A stretch of DNA of 5,831 bases from an uncultured bacterium (GTDB lineage Bacteria > Patescibacteriota > Dojkabacteria > B142 > OLB20), in NCBI GenBank assembly GCA_937889205.1, contig CALARN010000077.1, forward strand, positions 1 through 5,831. Reading direction: 5' to 3'. The notes beneath the pieces were generated by a model. That model was not told where the DNA came from. It saw only the letters and a program-made list of their open reading frames with translations, and searched no databases. Positions 1 to 5,831 of this stretch are shown piece by piece. The position numbers were made by a program, and so were the translations under genes. How positions within the stretch are numbered: the first letter of the stretch is position 1; each line of letters opens with the position of its first letter.

Positions 1-55
1 AGAACTTCCAAGACACCAGAAATGCTCAAAGAAGCGCTGATGTCACACAGATTTT
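1..55 (+). repeat. 55-bp perfect direct repeat, left copy
   Basis: Bases 1-55 are identical to bases 608-662, an offset of 607 bp. The repeat encodes the conserved segment just after the pilin N-terminal helix. Its left boundary is unknown because the window starts inside it; its right boundary is sharp, at base 56 (g against a). Confidence 0.95.
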
Positions 56-368
56 GAATGCAGTAACTCAATTCACATCGGAACAAGGCAATACAGTTGC
101 TATGTTAACTAATGCTCCTGGAGTTGCCGTACCTTTATGTTCAGCAACACCATTAACTTTAGCACCTGTTGGCACTACTTTAACAGCAGGTACATATGTT
201 ACGTTGGAACCAGACTTAGTAGATGAATATATTGTTGGCATTCCAACTGATCCTTTAAGTACAGCCACTGTAAGTCATGGTTATACAATCTGTCAAACAG
301 CAGCTGGCAGAATTACCATTGCTGCTCCTTTAGCAGAGGGTGGCAAAGTGATTTCAGTTAGTAGATAA
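1..368 (+). CDS. Type IV major pilin-like protein, copy 1 (5' end outside window)
   Basis: This is the C-terminal part of a type IV pilin, the subunit polymerised into the pilus fibre after cleavage by prepilin peptidase. The frame is open from base 3, and bases 1-2 complete a codon that is Lys in the neighbouring copy. Stop is TAA at 366-368, leaving 121 whole codons. If the missing start matches copy 2 (about 37 residues with the cleavage site and hydrophobic helix), the full protein is also 158 aa. Identity with copy 2 is strong at NFQDTRNAQRSADVTQIL, LEPDLVDEYIVGIP and at the C-terminus; the middle is variable. Two cysteines (83 and 134 in full-length numbering) match those of copy 2 and could form the C-terminal disulfide typical of pilins. 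An internal TTG at 54 is not the true start, because homology to copy 2 continues upstream to the window edge. A terminator follows directly. Confidence 0.88.
   Translation, partial: NFQDTRNAQRSADVTQILNAVTQFTSEQGNTVAMLTNAPGVAVPLCSATPLTLAPVGTTLTAGTYVTLEPDLVDEYIVGIPTDPLSTATVSHGYTICQTAAGRITIAAPLAEGGKVISVSR
207..232 (+). repeat. 26-bp direct repeat in pilin copy 1 (matches 814-839)
   Basis: A second block of exact identity between the two pilin genes, again at an offset of 607 bp. It encodes the conserved EPDLVDEYI segment ahead of the IP.DP motif. The equal offset shows that the variable middle regions of the two genes have the same length. Confidence 0.9.
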
Positions 369-385
369 ACTTTTTTGTGAAGTTA

Positions 386-417
386 AAAAATCCCGCTTTT
401 TAAAAAGCGGGATTTTT
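386..417 (+). terminator. Intrinsic terminator after pilin copy 1
   Basis: Bases 390-413 form a perfect 24-base palindrome (atcccgcttttt and its complement). Flanking A and T runs extend the pairing to 386-417, and the downstream T tract serves as the release signal. The GC-rich core is cccgc/gcggg. The A tract upstream makes it potentially bidirectional. It lies 17 bases after the pilin stop and should isolate this pilin transcript from copy 2. Confidence 0.92.
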
Positions 418-419
418 GT

Positions 420-448
420 TTGACTTCATTATCAAAAATTCCTAAACT
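420..448 (+). promoter_or_regulatory. Candidate sigma-70-type promoter for pilin copy 2
   Basis: TTGACT at 420-425 is a 5/6 match to the -35 box. A 17-base spacer separates it from TAAACT at 443-448, a 4/6 match to the -10 box. The predicted start would be near 455, giving a leader of about 44 bases. An overlapping TATATT at 448-453 is a better -10 box but sits at a poor spacing of 22. The position, just past a terminator and before a gene with its own terminator, supports a promoter somewhere here. The exact boxes are uncertain in such AT-rich sequence. Confidence 0.35.
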
Positions 449-498
449 ATATTAGTCAATAAAAGATTGGCATAATTAATTTTTTACTAAATTTGCCC

Positions 499-975
499 AT
501 GTCCAAGCAAAAGAGTCTTAAGGGTTTCACCCTTATTGAAATCTTGGTTGTGGTAGCATTAATCGCGATTCTTACAGCGATTACATTCATTGCTATCAAC
601 CCAGCCAAGAACTTCCAAGACACCAGAAATGCTCAAAGAAGCGCTGATGTCACACAGATTTTAAATGCAATTACACAGTTTACATCAGAACAAGGTAATA
701 CTACAGCAATGTTAACAAACACTGATGGTATTGCAATTCCAACTTGTACTGCTGATCCAGCAGATATGGCATTTATCGGTCCAGCTTCTGTTGCAGATAC
801 ATTTGTTGTATTAGAACCAGACTTAGTAGATGAATATATAGTAGGCATTCCAGTTGATCCATTAGCAGTAACTGCGACTAATGGCTATGGTTATTCTATT
901 TGCCAAACAACTGGTGGTAGAATTACAATCAATGCTCCCTTAGCTGAAGGAAAAACAATTTCAGTTAAGAGGTAG
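499..975 (+). CDS. Type IV major pilin-like protein, copy 2
   Basis: A complete 158-aa prepilin, a precursor of the pilus fibre subunit in the inner membrane. The short basic leader MSKQKSLKG ends in Gly9, followed by FTLIE, the classic prepilin peptidase site. Glu14 is the Glu5 of the mature protein, needed for assembly. Residues 10-33 form the hydrophobic N-terminal helix. Conserved features after it are NFQDTRNAQRSADV, an EPDLVDEYIVGIP.DP segment and two cysteines (83 and 135) that may close a disulfide-bonded D-region. The ATG at 499 is preferred over the in-frame TTG at 493, which would only add MP. No Shine-Dalgarno sequence is seen before it. The gene has its own terminator and lies between copy 1 and the assembly genes. 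High abundance and the lone cassette fit the major subunit, but which of the two copies dominates cannot be told from sequence. Confidence 0.93.
   Translation: MSKQKSLKGFTLIEILVVVALIAILTAITFIAINPAKNFQDTRNAQRSADVTQILNAITQFTSEQGNTTAMLTNTDGIAIPTCTADPADMAFIGPASVADTFVVLEPDLVDEYIVGIPVDPLAVTATNGYGYSICQTTGGRITINAPLAEGKTISVKR
608..662 (+). repeat. 55-bp perfect direct repeat, right copy
   Basis: Identical to bases 1-55. It lies in pilin copy 2 immediately after the transmembrane helix codons. After base 662 the two genes differ at many third codon positions even where the protein is the same, so the identity ends abruptly. Confidence 0.95.
814..839 (+). repeat. 26-bp direct repeat in pilin copy 2 (matches 207-232)
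   Basis: Exact match to the block in pilin copy 1 that encodes the conserved segment before the IP.DP motif. Confidence 0.9.
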
Positions 976-996
976 ACACTTTGTATAATTAAGATG

Positions 997-1026
997 AAGA
1001 GTCCTAATTTATTAGGACTCTTTTTT
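997..1026 (+). terminator. Intrinsic terminator after pilin copy 2
   Basis: An 11-bp perfect stem (aagagtcctaa at 997-1007 with ttaggactctt at 1012-1022) closes on a 4-base loop and runs into a T tract ending at 1026. It starts 22 bases after the pilin stop. Its sequence is unrelated to the terminator of copy 1. It separates the pilin transcript from the PilB operon, either fully or as a partial read-through point. Confidence 0.92.
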
Positions 1027-1060
1027 AGTCTATAAATCTTTATTTTTCTTCCAAAAACAA

Positions 1061-1069
1061 GTAGGATAG
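1061..1069 (+). promoter_or_regulatory. Shine-Dalgarno site of the PilB gene
   Basis: The core AGGA at 1063-1066 sits 7 bases before the ATG at 1074. It is the only clear ribosome binding site in the window and supports 1074 as the start over the internal Met47. The downstream genes lack such a site and appear to depend on overlap with the gene before them. Confidence 0.7.
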
Positions 1070-1073
1070 TTAT

Positions 1074-2423
1074 ATGGATTCTGCCAATAAAGAGCAACAA
1101 TTCGATGAACAGCCAGTGCTCGATACCGGTCCTGTAGCTGAAGATACTGAACCTGTGGAAGAGGTTAACGCTGATACTGCTGTTGAATTACCCCAAGAGG
1201 GCGATGAGCCTATGCCAATTTCTAGCGATACAGATTTTGGTGATATTAGCGAGTTACTTAACAATATTGTATTAACTGCACTACATCGTAGGGCTTCAGA
1301 TATTCATATCGAACCTACTGAAACAGATATGCTTGTAAGGTATCGTATCGATGGTATTTTAATAGATATTCTCTTAATAGATAAATCGTATGAAGATGAA
1401 TTAATCTTTAAAATTAAGATTTTGGCAAGGCTGAGAACTGATGAACATTTTTCACCACAAGATGGCAGAATTACTTTTAAATTTCCTGAAGAAGGCAAGC
1501 TAGATACGCGTATTTCAATTTTACCTACTTCTCGTGGTGAAAAAGTAGTAATTCGTTTACTAACAAGAGATAGCAAGCAACTTGGCTTAGAGAAGTTAGG
1601 AATTGTCGGTGAGCAATTTGAACTTGTAGAGAAAGCTTATTCAAAACCTTGGGGAATGATTTTAGCTGTAGGTCCAACCGGTTCTGGTAAGACTACTACG
1701 CTTTATTCAATATTACAGGTTATTAACTCTCGCGAAAAAAATGTCACTACTATCGAAGACCCTGTTGAATTTGATATGGAGGGTGTCAATCATATTCAGG
1801 TTAATCCTAAGGCAGATATGACATTTGCCAATGGTCTGCGTTCAATTTTAAGACAAGACCCAGATATTGTCATGGTAGGAGAAATTCGCGATACCGAAAC
1901 AGCTAGGATTGCAATTAATGCAGCTATGACAGGGCATTTGGTACTTTCAACACTACATACTAACGATGCTGTTACTACTATCCCTAGACTGATTGATATG
2001 GGAGTAGAGCCTTATTTGGTGGCCTCAACAGTAAATTTAATTATTGCCCAAAGACTTGCCAGACTACTTTGTGAGAAATGTAAGAAAAGTTATTCAGTCA
2101 CAAAAGAGGAAGTTGAAGACTTGAAATATGCACGTCCTGATTTAGCTAAGATTATTAAACCAGGGGATAAATTATTTAAACATGTTGGTTGTGAAGAGTG
2201 TGGAGATTCAGGGTATAAAGGGAGAATTGGACTTTATGAAGTATTCTCTTTAAATAAAGAGATGCGAGAGATTATTAACAATAAGGATTTTAATGTTGAC
2301 CAATTATATACGCAAGCAAAAAAAGTAAATTTAGTTACAATTTTAGAGGATGGATTAAATAAAATGAATCAAGGTAAAATTGATATAGCCGAATTAATTA
2401 GAGTTACCGCATTAAATGAGTAA
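1074..2423 (+). CDS. pilB: Type IV pilus extension ATPase PilB (GspE family)
   Basis: A 449-aa cytoplasmic hexameric ATPase that powers pilus polymerisation by turning the PilC platform. Residues 1-60 are acidic (19 Asp/Glu, one Lys, no Arg) and probably disordered. The N2 domain follows with RRASDIHIEP (72-81) and RYRIDG (89-94). The catalytic core has Walker A GPTGSGKTT (200-208), the Asp box TTIEDPVE (225-232), Walker B with DPDIVMVGEIRD (262-273) and the His box GHLVLSTLHTND (287-298). Cys333, Cys336, Cys373 and Cys376 form the tetracysteine zinc site found in PilB/GspE but not in PilT, which favours an extension rather than a retraction motor. The family is usually about 550-570 aa; the N-terminal N1 (MshEN/GspE_N) domain is absent here. 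The ATG is backed by an AGGA ribosome site. The gene overlaps pilC by 8 bp. GspE of a type II secretion system is the alternative, less likely beside pilin genes. Confidence 0.96.
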   Translation: MDSANKEQQFDEQPVLDTGPVAEDTEPVEEVNADTAVELPQEGDEPMPISSDTDFGDISELLNNIVLTALHRRASDIHIEPTETDMLVRYRIDGILIDILLIDKSYEDELIFKIKILARLRTDEHFSPQDGRITFKFPEEGKLDTRISILPTSRGEKVVIRLLTRDSKQLGLEKLGIVGEQFELVEKAYSKPWGMILAVGPTGSGKTTTLYSILQVINSREKNVTTIEDPVEFDMEGVNHIQVNPKADMTFANGLRSILRQDPDIVMVGEIRDTETARIAINAAMTGHLVLSTLHTNDAVTTIPRLIDMGVEPYLVASTVNLIIAQRLARLLCEKCKKSYSVTKEEVEDLKYARPDLAKIIKPGDKLFKHVGCEECGDSGYKGRIGLYEVFSLNKEMREIINNKDFNVDQLYTQAKKVNLVTILEDGLNKMNQGKIDIAELIRVTALNE

Positions 2424-3555
2424 AACAAAAATAACCGAGAATCTACCTACACAATCTGTAGATACTTCACTAAAACCAATTGTTGCAAAAAAGAAAGGGG
2501 GCTTTTATTTAGGTAAAGTTTCCCCTTTAAAAATAGCATTTTCTTTCAGACACTTAGGCATTATGCTTAAATCTGGCTTAGCTTTAGAGGGTGCTGTTGC
2601 AATTCTTGCAGAGCAGATTGATGATCCTAGATTGAAAGAAGTGTTTTCACAAATGTTAGTTGATATTGGTAATGGCACATCAATTGCTGAGTCAATGCGA
2701 AAGCACAAAAATATTTTTTCTAATTTAGTAATATCTTTAATTAGTGCAGGTGAGCAAGGCGGAACTTTAAACGAAAATCTATTCATATTGGCCGATTACT
2801 TAAAAAAGTCATATGAATTACAGCAAAAAGTTAAGGGGGCTCTAGTATATCCACTTATTGTTTTAGGTATGACTTCTTTTGAAATTTTGGGTGTTGTCTA
2901 CTTCTTACTACCAAAACTAGATTCTATGTTTTCGGCTTTTGGTAATGTACCTGAATTTACACAATTTGTTTTGAATGCGGCAGCTTTTATTAGAGATAAT
3001 ACAGTCCTCTTAGTTGTGCTTTTAATTGTTGTCATAATTGCCGGATATATGTTTACTAATAAGACAAAAGCCGGTAAAAAACTAAAAGATAAATTGGCTT
3101 TATCTTTCCCCGTTTTCAAAAATCTTAATAAGAACAACATACTGGCAACATTTTCGCAAACATTTTCGATTTTGTTAGACAATGCAATACCAATTAACGA
3201 TGCGCTAAAGATTGCAAGCGAGACTAACGATAATTCCATTTATATTGAAGCTTTAGAAGATATTAAAGAGAAAATGCTTAATGGTTTAAGTCTAGCAAAG
3301 GCCATGGAGGCTTATCCGAAGCTTTTCCCCTTTACTTATGTAAAAATGGTTGAGATAGGAGAAGAGACAAGTTCACTTGCTGAAACACTGAAATATGTTA
3401 ATGAGTTTTACGCTGAAGAGGCAAATGAAATCTCAAATAATTTAGCTACTCTGCTTGAACCAATATTATTGATTTTTATTGGAGTAATGATAGGCGGACT
3501 AGCCATGATTATTATTGGACCGATTTATCAGTTAATGTCCACCTTAAATGCCTAA
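2416..3555 (+). CDS. pilC: Type IV pilus inner-membrane platform protein PilC (GspF family)
   Basis: A 379-aa polytopic membrane protein that couples PilB to the growing pilus base. Two T2SSF cytoplasmic helical domains are visible, at about residues 44-140 and 246-345. Each carries the family signature: FRHLGIMLKSGLALEGA and SAGEQGGTLNENL in the first, FSQTFSILLDNAIPINDAL and VEIGEETSSLAETL in the second. Hydrophobic segments lie near 141-165, 196-213 and 349-372, the usual three-helix layout. The length is close to the 370-400 aa family norm, with a short Lys-rich N-terminal extension. The ATG lies within the last codons of pilB (8-bp overlap, atgagtaa) and has no ribosome site of its own, so translation is probably coupled to PilB. 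It ends with an 8-bp overlap with the next gene. Confidence 0.95.
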   Translation: MSKTKITENLPTQSVDTSLKPIVAKKKGGFYLGKVSPLKIAFSFRHLGIMLKSGLALEGAVAILAEQIDDPRLKEVFSQMLVDIGNGTSIAESMRKHKNIFSNLVISLISAGEQGGTLNENLFILADYLKKSYELQQKVKGALVYPLIVLGMTSFEILGVVYFLLPKLDSMFSAFGNVPEFTQFVLNAAAFIRDNTVLLVVLLIVVIIAGYMFTNKTKAGKKLKDKLALSFPVFKNLNKNNILATFSQTFSILLDNAIPINDALKIASETNDNSIYIEALEDIKEKMLNGLSLAKAMEAYPKLFPFTYVKMVEIGEETSSLAETLKYVNEFYAEEANEISNNLATLLEPILLIFIGVMIGGLAMIIIGPIYQLMSTLNA

Positions 3556-4024
3556 GAACAAAATGAGTAGAAAACTAGCTGCATTTACTTTGCTTGAAGT
3601 TACAGTTGTAGTTGCTGTAGTTTTTGCAGTGTCCATTATTGCTTTACCGGTTGCAATTAATCAAATTCAAACTACAAGAGCAGTTTCTGCTATGAAGGAT
3701 GTTCGTTCAGCCATGTTTTTAGTTGCGCAGAACGCATACACACAAAAAGATGATACTAGTTTTGGTATTGCATTTTTTGAAAATAGTTACGTAGTATATA
3801 AAGGAAATTCGCTGGCAACAGCAACGGAACAAGATACATTTAATTTTACAAGTGATATTGAAATAGAAGCAATTGATTTTAATGGTAGTTCTGAATTAAA
3901 TTTTGCGCAAGGCTCATTCAAACCGATAAATTCAGGCAGCCTAAATGTTAGAAATGGACTTGAAGCTTATACAATAAATATTTCTAGTGAGGGTTTAATT
4001 ACATCTGAGAAATATGTCGAGTAA
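3548..4024 (+). CDS. Minor pilin / pseudopilin, GspH/FimT-like
   Basis: A 158-aa prepilin-like protein. The basic leader ends MSRKLAA, then FTLLE, so cleavage would fall after Ala12 with Glu17 as mature Glu5. Alanine instead of glycine at -1 is tolerated in minor pilins. Residues 13-38 form the hydrophobic helix. The C-terminal pattern, an F..QGSF segment, a short variable loop and YTINISSEGLI, resembles the beta-strand end of GspH/FimT pseudopilins. No cysteines are present, unlike the two major-pilin copies. Likely role: part of the minor-pilin complex that primes assembly or sits near the pilus tip, inferred from its place right after pilC. The ATG at 3548 overlaps the pilC stop (atgcctaa) and lacks a ribosome site; an ATG at 3563 would give a 7-residue leader and cannot be excluded. 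It overlaps the next gene by 11 bp. Confidence 0.85.
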   Translation: MPKNKMSRKLAAFTLLEVTVVVAVVFAVSIIALPVAINQIQTTRAVSAMKDVRSAMFLVAQNAYTQKDDTSFGIAFFENSYVVYKGNSLATATEQDTFNFTSDIEIEAIDFNGSSELNFAQGSFKPINSGSLNVRNGLEAYTINISSEGLITSEKYVE

Positions 4025-5831
4025 AAGAAATAAAAAAGCATTTTCATTAGTTGAGATTATCTTAGCAATTACCATGTTTTCGCTGACAATAATTGTTGTA
4101 GGTAGCTTAATACTTGAGGGTGTTAGAAGTACCAAAAATCAAACATTAAAAAACAGTAGCATTTATGCAATTAAAGAAATATATAATGCAGTTACGGTTG
4201 TAAAGAACGATCTCTGGTCTGCAATAGTTAATAACACAAACGATGGTCCAAAGCACCTTGTTTTTGCTAATAATATTTATACAATCGAGGATGGTACAGC
4301 CGAATTAGATGGAGTCACATTAAGTTTCACCATTAGTATTGCGAATCGAGACTCTAGCGGAAATATTGTGTTGACAGGGGGGACACCAGATCCACATACA
4401 AGGGTAATTAATATTCTTGCTTCATGGATAGATGTTACTCAAAAAGAAAATACTGTAACTTCAACAATCTATGTCAATGATTGGAATACCCTAGAATGGT
4501 ATGAAGATACAGTCGCAGACTTTAATGATGGTACTAATAACCAAACAACAATTCAGTCCACCTTAGGTGGCGAAATACAGTTACAGAGAATTTTCTTTCC
4601 TGATTGGTGTAAACCAACTCTTGCAATAAATGAATATGATATTCCTGGTAATGCTACTGCTAAAACAATTTTCTCTGAATTTACTGATACCGGAATTTCT
4701 TATCTAGGAACGGGTGGTAGTTCAGACGGAGTAGCCTTTACTAAAGTAATTATTGACGGGGTCGAAGATCCAATCATCACAGTCGAGGGTGAATTTAATG
4801 GTTATTTAACTAATAACATTTTCGTCTCTGGCGATTATGCATATCTTGGAACCACTCAAGACTCAAAAGAAGTGGTGATTTTAGATTTAACAACAACCCC
4901 TTACGCCGAGGTTGGTTATTACAATACACCTAGAACAGAAGATGCCAATGGTGTTTGGGTTGTAGGCGATGTAGGTTATGTAGCGGCCGGTAGATATGTA
5001 TATAGCTTCAATCTAACACAAAAAACGGGTTCAAGATCTATTATAGGCAGTTTACAAGTCTCTCAATACCAAAATTTATTTCAGGTCTCAAAGGTTAGTC
5101 AGATCATTGTAAGAGGGAACTATTTGTTTGCATCTCTTGATCAAGATTGGTACGAAATGTCCATTGTAAATGTTGCTAATCCAGCTAGTATGACTATTGC
5201 TTCTCATACAAATGTGAATAATCAACAGTCTTTTGATATTTTCGTCTCTCCAGATGGCAATCGTACTTATTTTGGGACAGGAAGCTCATCAAGTGAGCAA
5301 GAGTTCTTTATTATTAATACGTCAACTAAAACTGGTAATAATCGCCCAATAATCGGTCAATATGATACTAACGGTATGAGTGTGAGGGGTATTTCAATTA
5401 TTGAGAGAGATAAAAGAGCCATATTAGTTGGTTATGGCGCTGAGGAGTATCAAGCAGTAGATTTAACTACTGAAACAAGCCCTTCAAGGTGTGGTGGCAT
5501 GCAATTAGATAACGGTATTAATGATGTCGATTCAGTGATTGATACTCAAGGCAATGCCTTTTCTTATCTACTCACTAATGATAGTGCTGCAGATTTTAGA
5601 GTATTACGAGGAGGTCCTGGTGGTGCAGGTGATGAGACAGGTTATGGATACTTAGCTACAGGTGAATATACTTCTGGTGTCTATGACACGGGTTCTAATA
5701 CTTCAAGTTTCTACTATCAACAATGGCAAGGCAATGTACCCCCAGACACATTCCTTAGGTTACAATATCGTGCTGGTAATTCAGCTGATTTGTCGGCTAT
5801 TGCTTGGGTTGGTCCAGATGACACTAATGGT
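4014..5831 (+). CDS. Large prepilin-like protein with propeller-like ectodomain (3' end outside window)
   Basis: The frame is open for 606 codons to the window edge with no stop. The N-terminus MSSKRNKKA then FSLVE is a class III prepilin signal (Ala9 at -1, Glu14 as mature Glu5), followed by a hydrophobic helix to about residue 34. Residues 35-195 look like a pilin-type globular part. From about 214 to 538 I see roughly seven imperfect repeats of 40-50 aa with a strand-turn-strand look, for example VSGDYAYLGT, VVGDVGYVAAG, IIVRGNYLFASL and VSPDGNRTYFGTG, often followed by a V.ILDL or SIVNV strand; this resembles LVIVD/WD-like beta-propellers. Residues 546-606 start another beta-rich module (YTSGVYDTGSNTS, LRLQYRAGNS, WVGPD). 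Cys199 and Cys493 are the only cysteines visible. The ATG at 4014 overlaps the previous gene by 11 bp. Likely role: a pilus-associated surface protein, perhaps a tip adhesin. The ligand is unknown, and the repeat reading is by eye. Confidence 0.82.
   Translation, partial: MSSKRNKKAFSLVEIILAITMFSLTIIVVGSLILEGVRSTKNQTLKNSSIYAIKEIYNAVTVVKNDLWSAIVNNTNDGPKHLVFANNIYTIEDGTAELDGVTLSFTISIANRDSSGNIVLTGGTPDPHTRVINILASWIDVTQKENTVTSTIYVNDWNTLEWYEDTVADFNDGTNNQTTIQSTLGGEIQLQRIFFPDWCKPTLAINEYDIPGNATAKTIFSEFTDTGISYLGTGGSSDGVAFTKVIIDGVEDPIITVEGEFNGYLTNNIFVSGDYAYLGTTQDSKEVVILDLTTTPYAEVGYYNTPRTEDANGVWVVGDVGYVAAGRYVYSFNLTQKTGSRSIIGSLQVSQYQNLFQVSKVSQIIVRGNYLFASLDQDWYEMSIVNVANPASMTIASHTNVNNQQSFDIFVSPDGNRTYFGTGSSSSEQEFFIINTSTKTGNNRPIIGQYDTNGMSVRGISIIERDKRAILVGYGAEEYQAVDLTTETSPSRCGGMQLDNGINDVDSVIDTQGNAFSYLLTNDSAADFRVLRGGPGGAGDETGYGYLATGEYTSGVYDTGSNTSSFYYQQWQGNVPPDTFLRLQYRAGNSADLSAIAWVGPDDTNG

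Noticed and set aside
54..368. Independent 104-aa gene starting at TTG 54
   Set aside because: The same frame is open back to base 3 and matches pilin copy 2 upstream of this codon, so the TTG is an internal Leu codon.
493..498. TTG at 493 as start of pilin copy 2
   Set aside because: It adds only two residues ahead of an ATG, with no ribosome site to favour it. ATG at 499 gives a normal 9-residue prepilin leader.
984..989. Perfect TATAAT just after the stop of pilin copy 2, possible promoter
   Set aside because: No fitting -35 box lies 15-19 bases upstream, and a transcript starting there would run at once into the terminator at 997-1026. Such hexamers are common by chance in AT-rich DNA.
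386..1026. Terminator hairpins as parts of a CRISPR or mobile-element repeat
   Set aside because: The two hairpins share no sequence, are not repeated elsewhere in the window, and are followed by T tracts, as expected for intrinsic terminators. No transposase or target-site duplication is seen.
1008..1036. TATAAA at 1031-1036 with TTTATT at 1008-1013 as a pilB promoter
   Set aside because: The -35 match is only about half and lies inside the terminator loop. A pilB promoter between 1027 and 1074 is plausible, but these boxes alone do not support a call.
68..3239. Minus-strand open frames opposite the pilin, pilB and pilC genes
   Set aside because: They are antisense shadows of well-supported + strand genes, with no ribosome sites and no recognisable protein features.
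1..5831. Alternative genetic code with UGA as Gly or Trp (known in some CPR and related lineages)
   Set aside because: All genes read through fully under the standard code with no in-frame TGA. The absence of TGA among five stops is too small a sample to mean anything.

Overview
The window is a type IV pilus (T4P) assembly locus, all on the + strand and tightly packed. In order it holds the 3' part of a major-pilin-like gene, a second complete copy of that pilin, a PilB-type extension ATPase, a PilC-type platform protein, a GspH/FimT-like minor pilin, and the first 606 codons of a large prepilin-like protein that runs off the right edge. The DNA is AT-rich. The short pilins, the compact PilB without the usual N-terminal domain, the lack of Shine-Dalgarno sequences at most starts, and the large prepilin with a propeller-like ectodomain all resemble pilus loci of Candidate Phyla Radiation (Patescibacteria) bacteria. 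This assignment rests on family resemblance only, and I cannot name the phylum. In-frame TGA is absent and all five visible stops are TAA or TAG, so nothing shows UGA recoding.

Bases 1-1026 hold two tandem pilin cassettes. Both pilins are (or are predicted to be) 158 aa. They share a 55-bp stretch of perfect DNA identity just after the N-terminal helix, then diverge at both silent and replacement sites. Each is closed by its own strong intrinsic terminator, and the two terminators are unrelated in sequence. Major subunits can therefore be transcribed separately from the assembly machinery.

Bases 1074-5831 hold an operon-like run whose genes overlap by 8, 8 and 11 bp. PilB (cytoplasmic hexameric ATPase) drives PilC (inner-membrane platform) to extract pilin subunits from the membrane and add them to the fibre. 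The two following genes encode prepilin-like proteins likely to prime the pilus or sit at its tip. No prepilin peptidase (PilD), retraction ATPase (PilT) or PilM/N/O alignment genes lie in the window.

The most interesting element is the last gene (4014 to the edge). A class III prepilin signal and pilin-like helix are joined to what looks like a multi-bladed beta-propeller and then the start of a further beta-rich module. That would suit a surface-displayed pilus-tip adhesin or binding protein. It has no in-window stop codon and is easily missed as an open-ended frame.
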